Assembly: GCA_900769475.1 (NCBI GenBank)
Contig: CAAGGQ010000220.1
Coordinates: 1 to 27,584, forward strand
Source of the DNA: Clostridia bacterium
GTDB taxonomy: Bacteria > Bacillota > Clostridia > Oscillospirales > CAG-272
Direction: 5' to 3'
Length of the DNA: 27,584 nucleotides
Shown here: positions 1 through 8,043 of the stretch, one piece after another
Layout of the letters: each line of letters starts with the position of its first letter
Position numbering within the stretch: the stretch's first letter is position 1
Made by a program: the position numbers and the translations under genes
The notes under the pieces: generated by a model
What the model saw: only the letters and a program-made list of their open reading frames with translations
The model's database searches: none
What the model was told of the DNA's origin: nothing

Positions 1-29
1 CGATCCCTTCGATCTGCATTGGCGTAGGC

Positions 30-1412
30 TTGGGACACATGACCCTTACCACCAGCTGGATGCTTACCTTGGGAATCTTTTTGGTGCTTTTGGTACTGTT
101 GATCATTGCCTGGATCAAAAAGGATCTTCTGTTTGCCAAGCTCAATGCCTTTATCGACCGTCCCGGCTATTCCTCCAAGACCGCTGTCAAGCCCTGCAAT
201 CCTTTTGCAATCAACATGGCCTATTGGATCGCCAGGTTGATCATTTGGATGCGTGGGGTGCGGGTACGGTACGTGAATCGGGTAGGGAAGCTTCCATCTC
301 CTGCCATCGTGCTCTGTAATCACGGTTCCTTTGTGGACTTTGTATATGCGGGAAGCCTGATCCGCAAGAATCATCCCAACTTTGTGGTGGCAAGACTCTA
401 CTTCTATCATAAATGGCTGGGCAAGCTGCTTCGCCTTTTGGGATGCTTCCCCAAAAGTATGTTTGCCGCCGACCTGGAGAGCGCCAAGAACTGCCTTCGA
501 GTGCTCAAGAATGGAAACGTTCTGGCCATGATGCCCGAGGCTCGTCTTTCCACCGCCGGCAAGTTTGAGGACATTCAGGAGGGCACCTATCCCTTCCTGA
601 AACGGGCAAAGGTCCCGGTGTATAGCATCTGCATGCGCGGCGATTATCTGGCCGATCCCAAGTGGGGACGGGGGATGCGCCGCGGCGCCTTGGTGGAGGC
701 CGAGTTGGATTTGCTGTTTTCGGCCGAGGAGCTGGCCGGGCTTTCCCTGGAGGAGATTCGGAAGCGCGTGGAGGCGCGTCTTTGCTATGACGAAATGGAA
801 TGGCTGAAGACCAAGCCTAAGGTGCGATATCGCTCCAAACATCTGGCCGAGGGGCTGGAGAACATTTTGGTGCGTTGCCCAGAATGCCATGCCAAGCACA
901 GCCTTCAAACGAAAGGGAATCGCATCACTTGCCAATCCTGCGGTCACACCGTGACCCTGGACGATCGTTACGGCTTTGCTCCCTCTATTCCCTTTCCCCA
1001 TATCACCGCGTGGTACGAGTGGCAGATGGAGGAATTGCGCCGGGAGATCCTGGAAGATCCGGAGTACGCGCTGACTTCCCCCGTAGAGTTCCGCCTTCCG
1101 TCGCTGGACGGCAAGACTATGCTTCGAAGCGTGGGAACCGGCGTTTGTACCCTGAATCGGGAAGGTCTGCGGTACGAGGGAACCCGAGAAGGGGAGCGTG
1201 TGGAGCTCTTCTTTCCTCTGGAGCAGATCTACCGATTGCTCTTTGGCGCTGGGGAGAATTTTGAAATTTACGTGGGAAGCGAGATCCATTACTTTGTTCC
1301 CGAGGAACGCCGCTCCGCGGTGGAGTGGTATATGGCATCCATGATTCTGGTGGATGAAGAAAAACAGCGGGCTGACGCGCGGTCCCGAGAGGTGCTGAAG
1401 CTCCGCGGATAA
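30..1412 (+). CDS. Membrane lysophospholipid acyltransferase (PlsC-like) fused to a zinc ribbon
   Basis: Probably transfers an acyl chain to a lysophospholipid or lysophosphatidate at the membrane. Seen: one N-terminal hydrophobic segment (about residues 12-28), the acyltransferase HX4D motif as NHGSFVD (His98, Asp103), and a PEAR block near 169-172 where the family usually has the EGTRS-type motif. Four cysteines at 283, 286, 301 and 304 form a CPEC...CQSC zinc ribbon. It is followed by about 150 residues I do not recognise. The frame stays open to the left edge, so the true start may lie outside the window. The TTG at 30 and the ATGs at 39 and 60 lack a clear Shine-Dalgarno, so the N-terminus is uncertain. 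It ends 13 bases before the YfcC-type gene and is probably co-transcribed with it. The substrate is unknown. The acyltransferase fold is a confident call; the role of the zinc ribbon is not known. Confidence 0.8.
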   Translation: MGHMTLTTSWMLTLGIFLVLLVLLIIAWIKKDLLFAKLNAFIDRPGYSSKTAVKPCNPFAINMAYWIARLIIWMRGVRVRYVNRVGKLPSPAIVLCNHGSFVDFVYAGSLIRKNHPNFVVARLYFYHKWLGKLLRLLGCFPKSMFAADLESAKNCLRVLKNGNVLAMMPEARLSTAGKFEDIQEGTYPFLKRAKVPVYSICMRGDYLADPKWGRGMRRGALVEAELDLLFSAEELAGLSLEEIRKRVEARLCYDEMEWLKTKPKVRYRSKHLAEGLENILVRCPECHAKHSLQTKGNRITCQSCGHTVTLDDRYGFAPSIPFPHITAWYEWQMEELRREILEDPEYALTSPVEFRLPSLDGKTMLRSVGTGVCTLNREGLRYEGTREGERVELFFPLEQIYRLLFGAGENFEIYVGSEIHYFVPEERRSAVEWYMASMILVDEEKQRADARSREVLKLRG

Positions 1413-1425
1413 GGAGAAGGTCTTT

Positions 1426-2886
1426 ATGAAAACAGCGCAATCCCAACGCAAGCCCCCGGAAAAGATGCGGGAAGCCGCCTTTTCCAACATCAATTTACGA
1501 TCCTTCTTAACGGTGGTTTTGGTATTGGTTGCCGTCCTGTTGCTCTGCGGCGGGCTTTCCTACGTCGTTCCCCAGGGCTCCTTTGTCCGAGATGAGAATG
1601 GAGAGATCCTGCTGGGCTCCTATCGGGAGGAGGGCGTTTCGGGGATTGCTCCATGGCGGGTGCTGACCGCGCCGATTCGTGTGTTCGCCTCCTCGGACGC
1701 TCTGCTGTTGATCATGATCAGCGTCTTTTTGCTGGTGATGAGCGGTGTGTTCAACCTGTTGGAAAAAACGGGAGGCATCAAGATCTTCATTGGCCGCATT
1801 ATGGGACACCTGCGAGAGAAAGGCGGCCCCGTGGTTTGCATCACGGTGCTGATCATGATGCTGTTTGGCAGCTTTTTCGGAATGTTTGAGGAGCTGGTCA
1901 CCCTGCTTCCCATCATCATTTTGTTCATGCTTTCCATGAAGATGGATACCATGACGGGTCTTGGCGCTTGTCTTTTGGCGGCCTGCTTCGGATTTTCGGC
2001 GGCCATTACCAATCCCTTTTCGGTAGGGCTTGCCACCCAGGTGGCAAACGTCAATCCCTCGGAGGGGGTATGGCTTCGCTTGGTCTTCTTTGGAATCACC
2101 TACGCCACCCTTTGCGTCTTTTTGATGCTGCATCTGCGAAAGATCGAGAAGAATCCCGCGTCCTCTCTCAGCTACGAAGTGGATCAAAAGAAGCGGGAGG
2201 CGCTGCAGCTGACCTCCGAGGAAAAGAATCCCCAAAACGATCGGGTGTTCCGCATTTACGCCGGATTCTTTGCCATTCAGGGCGTGCTTCTGATCCTTAT
2301 CGCGTCGGTGCGCGCGGTTGCCGATTACGCCATCCCGATCCTGGCTGTCAGCTTCTTGCTGTTCGGTTCCGTGGCAGGGATCCTGGTGACCCGCAATCCC
2401 AAGAAGGTGGCGGGCTATATCCTGCGCGGTGCCTCGGCCATGCTTCCGGCGGTGCTGATGATCGCTCTGGCCGGCTCGGTCAAGCTGGTGATGGAGGAAA
2501 GCCGCATCACCGATACCATTATGCACTACATCATTGAACTGTTGACGGGGAAGAATCCCTTCCTTGCCATTGTGCTGATTTACGGTTTGATCCTCTTTTT
2601 GCAGATCTTTATCGGATCGGCCTCGGCAAAGATCATTCTGGTTATGCCCATCGTTATGCCGGTGGCTACCGCGCTGGGCCTTTCGCCCACTTTGGTGATC
2701 CTGGCCTACTGCATGGCCGACGGCTTTACCGACGTGATCCTGCCCACCAACCCCGTGCTTCTCATTGGCCTTTCCATGGCCAATGTGTCCTATGGGAAAT
2801 GGGTTAAGTGGACCTGGAAGCTCCAGCTGGTGGTGCTCATCGAAACCTTTTTAACCCTGTTTTTTGGCATTGCCATTGGATATTAA
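1426..2886 (+). CDS. YfcC family integral membrane carrier
   Basis: A polytopic inner-membrane protein of 486 residues with roughly 12 hydrophobic segments and a charged central loop (about residues 238-275). The overall sequence, including FSAAITNPFSVGLATQ and the late DVILPTNPVLL block, matches the YfcC/DcuC-like (C4-dicarboxylate anaerobic carrier) superfamily. Members are often annotated as basic amino acid or peptide-related carriers, but the substrate is not established and nothing here reveals it. A clear Shine-Dalgarno (AAGGAGAAGG, 1410-1419) precedes the ATG. It follows the acyltransferase by 13 bases with no promoter between, so the two probably share an mRNA, which ends at the hairpin just downstream. 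Confidence 0.85.
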   Translation: MKTAQSQRKPPEKMREAAFSNINLRSFLTVVLVLVAVLLLCGGLSYVVPQGSFVRDENGEILLGSYREEGVSGIAPWRVLTAPIRVFASSDALLLIMISVFLLVMSGVFNLLEKTGGIKIFIGRIMGHLREKGGPVVCITVLIMMLFGSFFGMFEELVTLLPIIILFMLSMKMDTMTGLGACLLAACFGFSAAITNPFSVGLATQVANVNPSEGVWLRLVFFGITYATLCVFLMLHLRKIEKNPASSLSYEVDQKKREALQLTSEEKNPQNDRVFRIYAGFFAIQGVLLILIASVRAVADYAIPILAVSFLLFGSVAGILVTRNPKKVAGYILRGASAMLPAVLMIALAGSVKLVMEESRITDTIMHYIIELLTGKNPFLAIVLIYGLILFLQIFIGSASAKIILVMPIVMPVATALGLSPTLVILAYCMADGFTDVILPTNPVLLIGLSMANVSYGKWVKWTWKLQLVVLIETFLTLFFGIAIGY

Positions 2887-2890
2887 AGCA

Positions 2891-2925
2891 AAGAAGGCGC
2901 TCCGCGTGCAGGGGCGCCTTCTTTT
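2891..2925 (+). terminator. Rho-independent terminator after the YfcC gene
   Basis: A 10-bp perfect stem, AAGAAGGCGC (2891-2900) with GCGCCTTCTT (2914-2923), is extended by TCC/GGG pairs into a short loop. It ends in a T run starting four bases after the YfcC stop codon. Confidence 0.85.
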
Positions 2926-2975
2926 TGCTATTTGAAGGTTTCCAAAAACCTTTTTTGGAAAAACGAAAAAAAACC

Positions 2976-3004
2976 TTGACTTATGAAGGAAAAGATGGTA
3001 TAAT
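2976..3004 (+). promoter_or_regulatory. Sigma-A promoter of the ZTP riboswitch-pflBA unit
   Basis: TTGACT (2976-2981), a 17-bp spacer and TATAAT (2999-3004). Transcription should start near 3011, giving a leader of about 155 nt that holds the riboswitch and attenuator. Confidence 0.85.
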
Positions 3005-3017
3005 AGATGCAGAGAGA

Positions 3018-3092
3018 AAGTTCCCGAGTTACTGACGGAAAAATAGGGCAACCTATGTGGAGTCGGGAATCATATGCCGACCGTCTGGGCAG
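3018..3092 (+). promoter_or_regulatory. ZTP (ZMP/ZTP, pfl-motif) riboswitch
   Basis: Matches the pfl RNA motif from memory in sequence, architecture and genomic position. P1 pairs TTCCCGA (3021-3027) with TCGGGAA (3063-3069). P2 pairs ATAGG (3043-3047) with CCTAT (3052-3056) around a GCAA loop. The conserved ACTGACGGAA (3031-3040) and the 3' block GCCGACCGTCTGGGC (3076-3090) are present, and GACGG (3034-3038) can pair with CCGTC (3081-3085) as the expected pseudoknot. The class senses ZTP/ZMP, a purine intermediate that builds up when 10-formyl-tetrahydrofolate runs short, and commonly precedes one-carbon, purine and pfl genes. Its 3' end overlaps a terminator hairpin, so ligand binding should turn pflBA expression on. 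Confidence 0.9.
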
Positions 3093-3125
3093 TTTTGTGG
3101 GAAAGCAAAGCTGTCTTTTTGTTTT
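3088..3125 (+). terminator. Riboswitch-controlled intrinsic terminator (expression platform)
   Basis: GGCAGTTTTG (3088-3097) pairs with CAAAGCTGTC (3106-3115), including two G-U pairs, around an 8-nt loop. TTTTTGTTTT (3116-3125) follows. The 5' arm shares the last bases of the conserved ZTP block, so aptamer folding and this hairpin exclude each other. It lies 41 nt before the pflB start. Confidence 0.85.
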
Positions 3126-3165
3126 CCCCAAAACCAAGTTCTTTGAATCGAAAAGGAGAGACCTT

Positions 3166-5403
3166 ATGGCAGAATGGAAAAAAGAATGGGACGGCTTTAT
3201 TGCCGGAAATTGGTGTGAGCACATTGACGTGCAGGAGTTTATTCAAAAAAACTACACCCCTTATATTGGAGATGAAAGCTTTTTGGCTCCTCCCACGGAG
3301 CGGACACAGCGGCTGTTTGCGGCGTTGACCGAAAAGCTGAAGGAAGAAAAGGAAAAGGGAGGCGTGATCGGAATCGACACGCAAACCGTTTCTTCCTTGA
3401 CCAGCTATCCCGCGGCGTATCTTTCCAAGGAGGATGAGCTCATCGTTGGATTGCAGACCGGAGCTCCCCTGGTGCGCGGTGTCAATCCCTTTGGTGGTAT
3501 TCGTATGGCGCGTAGCGCTTGCCGTGCGTACGGTTACGAGCTCTCCGATCAGATCGAGGAGGAATTCCATTACCGCACAACGCATAACGATGGTGTTTTT
3601 CGCGTGTATACCGACACCATGCGTGCTATGCGTCACACCGGTATTCTCACCGGCCTTCCCGATGCCTACGGAAGAGGACGGATCATCGGTGACTATCGCC
3701 GCATTGCGCTGTATGGAATTGACCGCTTGATCGAAGAAAAGAAACAGGATAAGATCACCCTTGGAAAGAGGCGCATGACCGAGGAGAACATTCGCCTGTC
3801 CGAGGAGCTTTATAAGCAGATCTCCTTCCTTGAAAAGCTGAAGGAGATGGCCGCACTGTATGGCTTGGATATTTCGGGTCCCGCCACCAACGCCCGGGAG
3901 GCCGTGCAGTGGGTCTACTTCGGTTATCTTGCCGCTAACAAGGAGCAAAACGGCGCTGCTATGTCCTTGGGACGGGTAGGCACCTTCCTGGATATTTATA
4001 TGGAGCGCGATCTACGTCGCGGTGTTTTGACCGAGGAAGAGGCGCAGGAGCTCATCGACCAATTCGTCATGAAGCTTCGTATGATCCGTCACCTTCGTAC
4101 TCCCGAGTACAACGAGCTCTTTGGAGGTGACCCCGTGTGGATCACCGAGGCCGTGGGCGGCATGGGCGAGGACGGTAGAACTCTGGTAACCAAGAATGCC
4201 TTCCGCTTCCTCCACACCCTGTACAATCTTGGATGCGCTCCCGAGCCCAACCTGACGGTGCTTTGGTCGGAGCAGCTTCCCGAGCCCTTTAAAAAGTACT
4301 GCTCTCGGGTATCCATTCAAACCGATTCGATCCAGTACGAAAATGATGATCTCATGCGTCCTCGCTTTGGGGACGATTATGCCATCGCTTGCTGTGTAAG
4401 TGCCATGAAGGTGGGCAAGCAGATGCAGTTCTTTGGCGCCCGTTGCAATCTTCCCAAGATCCTCCTGCTGGCCCTTAACGGCGGCAAGGAAGAGAAATAC
4501 AACATGCAGGTGGGGCCCGTGATGCCTCCCCTGGAGAACGATCTTTTGGATTACGATGAGGTTCGCCGCCGCTTGAATTACTACATCGGTTGGCTGGCGG
4601 GCGAGTATGTGGACACTATGAACGTGATCCACTTTATGCACGACAAATATGCCTACGAAAAAACTCAGTTGGCACTTCATGATACCGAGGTCGAGCGTGT
4701 CATGGCCTTTGGTGTGGCCGGTCTTTCGGTCATTACCGATAGCCTTTCAGCCATCAAGTACGCCAAGGTGCGTGCTACCAGAGATGAAAACGGGCTGATC
4801 AACGGCTTTGAGACCGAAGGAGAATTCCCCAAGTTTGGCAACGACGACGATCGCGTGGATCAGATTGCCGTGGAGCTACTGGATCGTTTTATTACCGAGC
4901 TGCGAAAGAATCCCACCTATCGCGGTGCCAAGCACACCCTCTCGGTGCTCACCATCACCAGTAACGTGGTGTACGGAAAGAAGACCGGAGCGACCCCCGA
5001 CGGCCGCGAGGCCGGTGCCCCCTTTGCTCCCGGTGCCAACCCCATGCACAACCGCGAGACGCAAGGCGCCCTGGCGTCCCTCAACTCGGTGGCCAAGCTT
5101 CCTTATGATGCGTGTAGAGACGGTATTTCCAACACCTTCTCCATCGTCCCCGAGGCGCTGGGGAAGACCGAGGAGGAACGGGTGACCAATCTGGTTGCCA
5201 TTCTGGATGGTTATTTCGGACAGAATGCCCATCACATCAACGTGAACGTGCTGGACCGTCAAAAGCTGATCGACGCCATGGAGGATCCCGAGCGGTATCC
5301 CAATCTTACCATTCGTGTGTCGGGCTACGCGGTCAACTTCCATAAGCTCTCTCGCGAGCAACAAAAGGAAGTAATCAGTCGTACCTTCCACCAATCGGTG
5401 TAA
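3166..5403 (+). CDS. pflB: Formate C-acetyltransferase (pyruvate formate-lyase)
   Basis: A glycyl-radical enzyme converting pyruvate and CoA to acetyl-CoA and formate in the anaerobic cytosol. It has 745 residues, close to the usual length of about 760. Seen: the adjacent catalytic cysteines in IACCVSAMK (Cys409-Cys410) and the radical glycine in RVSGYAVNF (Gly720) near the C-terminus. Both features point to a true pyruvate formate-lyase, whereas diol dehydratase relatives lack the double cysteine. The ATG at 3166 is chosen because AAAGGAGAG (3152-3160) precedes it and the protein then begins like the family. An in-frame start at 3007 would lie inside the promoter and riboswitch. The activase gene starts one base after the stop. 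Expression should follow the ZTP switch, linking formate supply to one-carbon demand. Confidence 0.97.
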   Translation: MAEWKKEWDGFIAGNWCEHIDVQEFIQKNYTPYIGDESFLAPPTERTQRLFAALTEKLKEEKEKGGVIGIDTQTVSSLTSYPAAYLSKEDELIVGLQTGAPLVRGVNPFGGIRMARSACRAYGYELSDQIEEEFHYRTTHNDGVFRVYTDTMRAMRHTGILTGLPDAYGRGRIIGDYRRIALYGIDRLIEEKKQDKITLGKRRMTEENIRLSEELYKQISFLEKLKEMAALYGLDISGPATNAREAVQWVYFGYLAANKEQNGAAMSLGRVGTFLDIYMERDLRRGVLTEEEAQELIDQFVMKLRMIRHLRTPEYNELFGGDPVWITEAVGGMGEDGRTLVTKNAFRFLHTLYNLGCAPEPNLTVLWSEQLPEPFKKYCSRVSIQTDSIQYENDDLMRPRFGDDYAIACCVSAMKVGKQMQFFGARCNLPKILLLALNGGKEEKYNMQVGPVMPPLENDLLDYDEVRRRLNYYIGWLAGEYVDTMNVIHFMHDKYAYEKTQLALHDTEVERVMAFGVAGLSVITDSLSAIKYAKVRATRDENGLINGFETEGEFPKFGNDDDRVDQIAVELLDRFITELRKNPTYRGAKHTLSVLTITSNVVYGKKTGATPDGREAGAPFAPGANPMHNRETQGALASLNSVAKLPYDACRDGISNTFSIVPEALGKTEEERVTNLVAILDGYFGQNAHHINVNVLDRQKLIDAMEDPERYPNLTIRVSGYAVNFHKLSREQQKEVISRTFHQSV

Positions 5404-5404
5404 G

Positions 5405-6112
5405 ATGCAGGGCTACGTTCATAGTTTGCAGTCCCTGGGAACGGTAGACGGCCCCGGGGTACGGTCGGTGGTCTTTGGCGAGGGATGCCCTCTGCGGTGC
5501 GTTTATTGCCATAACCCCGATACTTGGGACCCCGATCCCCGGCATTTGGTGGAATCCTCGACGCTGGCAGGGCAGATCCTGCGGTTTTATCCCTACATCA
5601 AAAATGGGGGCGTCACCTTTTCGGGGGGCGAGCCCTGCCTGCAGGCCGAGTTCTTTGCGGCGTTGGCCGAAGAGCTGAAGTCCCGGGGGCTTCATATCGC
5701 TCTGGACACCTGCGGCGAGGGTTGGGATCCTTCGGTGGAGCGATTGCTTTCCCTGGTGGATCTGGTGCTGTTGGACGTGAAATTTACCCTTCCCGAGGAG
5801 CATCATCGCCATACGGGCGGAGAGCTTTCCCGGACGCTGGGTTTCCTGGATCGTTTGGAGGGCCTGCGCAAGCCTACCTGGATCCGCCATGTGGTGGTGC
5901 CGGGGCTGAATGACAGCGAAGAGGATATTCTGCGCCTGGCCGCTCTGCTTCGAGAGAAGCGATGCGTTCAACGGGTGGAGCTGCTGCCTTTCCGCTCCCT
6001 TTGCCTGGAAAAATACCGGAGCCTGGGGCTTATATTCCCGCTGGAGGGAACACCTCAAATGGATCCTCGGCGCTTGGCCGACCTGCAGACCCTTTTGGAA
6101 GCATCGATATAA
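5405..6112 (+). CDS. pflA: Pyruvate formate-lyase activating enzyme (radical SAM)
   Basis: Generates the glycyl radical on PflB from S-adenosylmethionine, using a [4Fe-4S] cluster. Seen: the radical-SAM CX3CX2C motif as CPLRCVYC (Cys28, Cys32, Cys35), followed by HNPDTW, which is typical of PflA, and the GGE-type SAM motif in VTFSGGEPCLQ. It has 235 residues, normal for the family. It begins one base after the pflB stop with only a weak Shine-Dalgarno inside the pflB 3' end, so its translation is probably coupled to pflB. A strong terminator follows. Confidence 0.96.
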   Translation: MQGYVHSLQSLGTVDGPGVRSVVFGEGCPLRCVYCHNPDTWDPDPRHLVESSTLAGQILRFYPYIKNGGVTFSGGEPCLQAEFFAALAEELKSRGLHIALDTCGEGWDPSVERLLSLVDLVLLDVKFTLPEEHHRHTGGELSRTLGFLDRLEGLRKPTWIRHVVVPGLNDSEEDILRLAALLREKRCVQRVELLPFRSLCLEKYRSLGLIFPLEGTPQMDPRRLADLQTLLEASI

Positions 6113-6115
6113 AAG

Positions 6116-6146
6116 AAGCACCCGCCGTGAAAACGGCGGGTGCTTT
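6116..6146. terminator. Bidirectional terminator between pflA and the convergent glucokinase gene
   Basis: A 12-bp perfect stem (6116-6127 with 6134-6145) with G+C-rich core ACCCGCCG and loop TGAAAA. T-rich tails lie on both strands, and it sits between two convergent genes. Confidence 0.9.
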
Positions 6147-6159
6147 ATTCATCTTGGAA

Positions 6160-7119
6160 TTACATACCCAAAACGGCGGCGCCAATGATGCCGGCGTTGT
6201 TGCGAAGCTGAGCGATGCGCAACGTTGTTTGGGGGAAGTTGCCGTCACCAAAGGAATCCTTTGCCACAATGGGCTGGAGCAGATCCAACAGGTACTGTCC
6301 CTCGTTGGAAACGCCGCCGCCAATGGACAGGATCTCGGGCTGGAAGATGTTGATCATGCTGGTCAGACCGCTGGCCAGATACTTGATGTACATATCTACC
6401 ACCTCGGCGCCTGCCTCGTCGCCCTTGCGCTTGGCGTCAAAGGCGGTGCGACCCGTGACTTTGCCCTTTTCGGCAACCATATCGGCCATCAGAGTCTTGC
6501 GACCGCTGGCTTCACACTCGGCAAGCTTTTCCTTGGTCATATTGATCAGACCTGTTGCCGAGGAATAGGCCTCCCAGCAGCCCTTTCTGCCGCAGGAGCA
6601 GGGTCTGCCGTCTACCTCGATCACGATGTGGCCAAGCTCTCCCGCCGCGGAGTTAAAGCCCTTAAAGACCTTTCCGCCGTCGATGATACCGCCGCCAACA
6701 CCGGTGCCCAGGGTGATCATTACCGAGGACTTGGAGCCCTTTGCGGCGCCCACGATGGCCTCGCCCCACGCGGCGGCGTTGGCATCGTTTTCGATGTGCA
6801 TTTCCTTGATGTTCAAACGCTCACGGAGCAGGGGAAGGATGGGGAATGAGAAGAAGTTCAGGTTATACGCGCTGATCACGCAACCGCTCTCGTCATCTAC
6901 CACACCGGGGGAGGCAATGCCAAGGGATGCCACGTCGCTCTCCTCAATGCCAAGGGTCTTGCAAAGCTTTTTGCAAAGCAGAGCAATGTCGTCAACGATC
7001 TCCACGCCGGGGCGCCCTACCAGAGTGGGGGTGCTTTCCTGCGCGAGGATCTCAAAGCTATCGTTGATGATTCCGGCCGCAATGTTGGTGCCGCCAAGAT
7101 CAATGCCAATTCGGTACAT
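6160..7119 (-). CDS. ROK family glucokinase
   Basis: Phosphorylates glucose to glucose 6-phosphate with ATP in the cytosol. Seen: the N-terminal phosphate loop DLGGTN (7-12), the catalytic ENDANAAAWGE block (Asp112), the GTGVGGG adenosine-site loop (138-144), and the ROK zinc site His164 with CSCGRKGC (Cys174, Cys176, Cys181). The length of 319 is usual for bacterial ROK glucokinases. The ATG is preceded by GGAAGGAGAA at good spacing. It has its own promoter at 7160-7188. ROK kinases also include fructokinase and N-acetylmannosamine kinase; the motif set and length fit glucokinase best, but sugar specificity is inferred. Confidence 0.9.
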   Translation of the reverse strand: MYRIGIDLGGTNIAAGIINDSFEILAQESTPTLVGRPGVEIVDDIALLCKKLCKTLGIEESDVASLGIASPGVVDDESGCVISAYNLNFFSFPILPLLRERLNIKEMHIENDANAAAWGEAIVGAAKGSKSSVMITLGTGVGGGIIDGGKVFKGFNSAAGELGHIVIEVDGRPCSCGRKGCWEAYSSATGLINMTKEKLAECEASGRKTLMADMVAEKGKVTGRTAFDAKRKGDEAGAEVVDMYIKYLASGLTSMINIFQPEILSIGGGVSNEGQYLLDLLQPIVAKDSFGDGNFPQTTLRIAQLRNNAGIIGAAVLGM

Positions 7120-7159
7120 GATAATTCTCCTTCCGGATAAAACAATTTTGATACATCTT

Positions 7160-7188
7160 ATTATAAATCATTTTACGAGGTTCGTCAA
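7160..7188 (-). promoter_or_regulatory. Sigma-A promoter of the glucokinase gene
   Basis: On the minus strand, TTGACG (7188-7183), a 17-bp spacer and TATAAT (7165-7160), followed by a short leader to the start at 7119. Confidence 0.8.
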
Positions 7189-7230
7189 TAGATTTCCAAA
7201 AATCTTTCCTTCTTTTTTCCGTGGATGGGA

Positions 7231-7896
7231 TCAAAAGGAGTCCTGCAGCTCCAGAAGGGCGTCCAGCAGCTGCCGCGGTGTCTCAAATACGGCCTTGGCG
7301 CCGGTTTGTAACAGCTCCTCCCGGGTCCCAAAACCCCAAAGGGCTCCCACCGAATCCATGTGGTTGGTGGCCGCTCCCAGGGTATCGTGCTCTCGGTCGC
7401 CTACCATCAGGATCTTGGCGGGATCGGTGAGGCCGAGCTGCTCCATGGCGTAGGCAATGACCTCGGCCTTGGCGTCGCGGGTGCCATCGATCTCAGGACC
7501 CGAAACAAAGGCGAAGTAACGATCCAGCCCAATGTGCTTGAGAATGGGATTGGCGTAGATATGGGGCTTGGAGGTGGCAAGCACGCAGATGATGCCGCGT
7601 TGTTGCATCTCGCGGAGCAGCTCCTCCATACCGTCGTAAACCAGACACTCCAGCATGCCGCCGTTGCTGTAATATTCTCGATAGTAAGCCACGGCCTGCC
7701 GGGCCTCCTCCTCGCTCATGCCGTAAAAATGGGCAAAGGACCAAACCAGGGGAGGGCCGATAAAGCAGGTCAGCTCCTCACAGGGAGGCGGCTGGATGCC
7801 GCATTTGTTCAAGGCATAGGATACGGCGTGGGTCACGCCGGGAGCCGAGTCGATCACCGTGCCGTCCATATCCAAAAAGAGGTGTGTATACTTCAT
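7231..7896 (-). CDS. HAD family hydrolase, phosphoglycolate phosphatase-like
   Basis: A 221-residue haloacid dehalogenase-type phosphatase. Seen: motif I DMDGTVIDS with nucleophile Asp9 and acid/base Asp11, motif II at LATSKP, a conserved lysine region, and motif III in MVGDREHD. A helical cap lies between motifs I and II, as in the Gph/PGP subfamily. The ATG at 7896 is chosen because GGAGG (7902-7906) precedes it and motif I then begins at residue 9. The open frame runs 35 codons further upstream, but those would start within the promoter. It is read towards the glucokinase gene, which has its own promoter. The true substrate could be phosphoglycolate, pyrophosphate or a sugar phosphate; sequence alone does not decide. 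Confidence 0.88.
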   Translation of the reverse strand: MKYTHLFLDMDGTVIDSAPGVTHAVSYALNKCGIQPPPCEELTCFIGPPLVWSFAHFYGMSEEEARQAVAYYREYYSNGGMLECLVYDGMEELLREMQQRGIICVLATSKPHIYANPILKHIGLDRYFAFVSGPEIDGTRDAKAEVIAYAMEQLGLTDPAKILMVGDREHDTLGAATNHMDSVGALWGFGTREELLQTGAKAVFETPRQLLDALLELQDSF

Positions 7897-7943
7897 TTTT
7901 TCCTCCGTTTTTTTCACAAACGCGAAGAATTCACAAAAATGAC

Positions 7944-7972
7944 TTGCAAGACTTCTTCGGGTATGATATAAT
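7944..7972 (+). promoter_or_regulatory. Sigma-A promoter of the DUF6062-mnmM-M15-SGNH unit
   Basis: TTGCAA (7944-7949), a 17-bp spacer and TATAAT (7967-7972). The expected start is near 7979, about 65 nt before the first gene. The transcript runs straight into the opposing promoter at 7993-8021. Confidence 0.75.
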
Positions 7973-7992
7973 AAAAGAACCGTTCGTGATCT

Positions 7993-8021
7993 ATTATACA
8001 CGATTTTGGGGCAAAATGCAA
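7993..8021 (-). promoter_or_regulatory. Sigma-A promoter of the HAD hydrolase gene, facing the plus-strand promoter
   Basis: On the minus strand, TTGCAT (8021-8016), a 17-bp spacer and TATAAT (7998-7993). The expected start is near 7986, so this transcript crosses the plus-strand promoter core. Confidence 0.65.
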
Positions 8022-8043
8022 GTCAAAGGCGAGGATTTTTACT

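Noticed and set aside
3007..3165. An upstream extension of pflB by 53 residues
   Set aside because: This stretch is the ZTP riboswitch and terminator. AAAGGAGAG before 3166 and the family N-terminus mark the real start.
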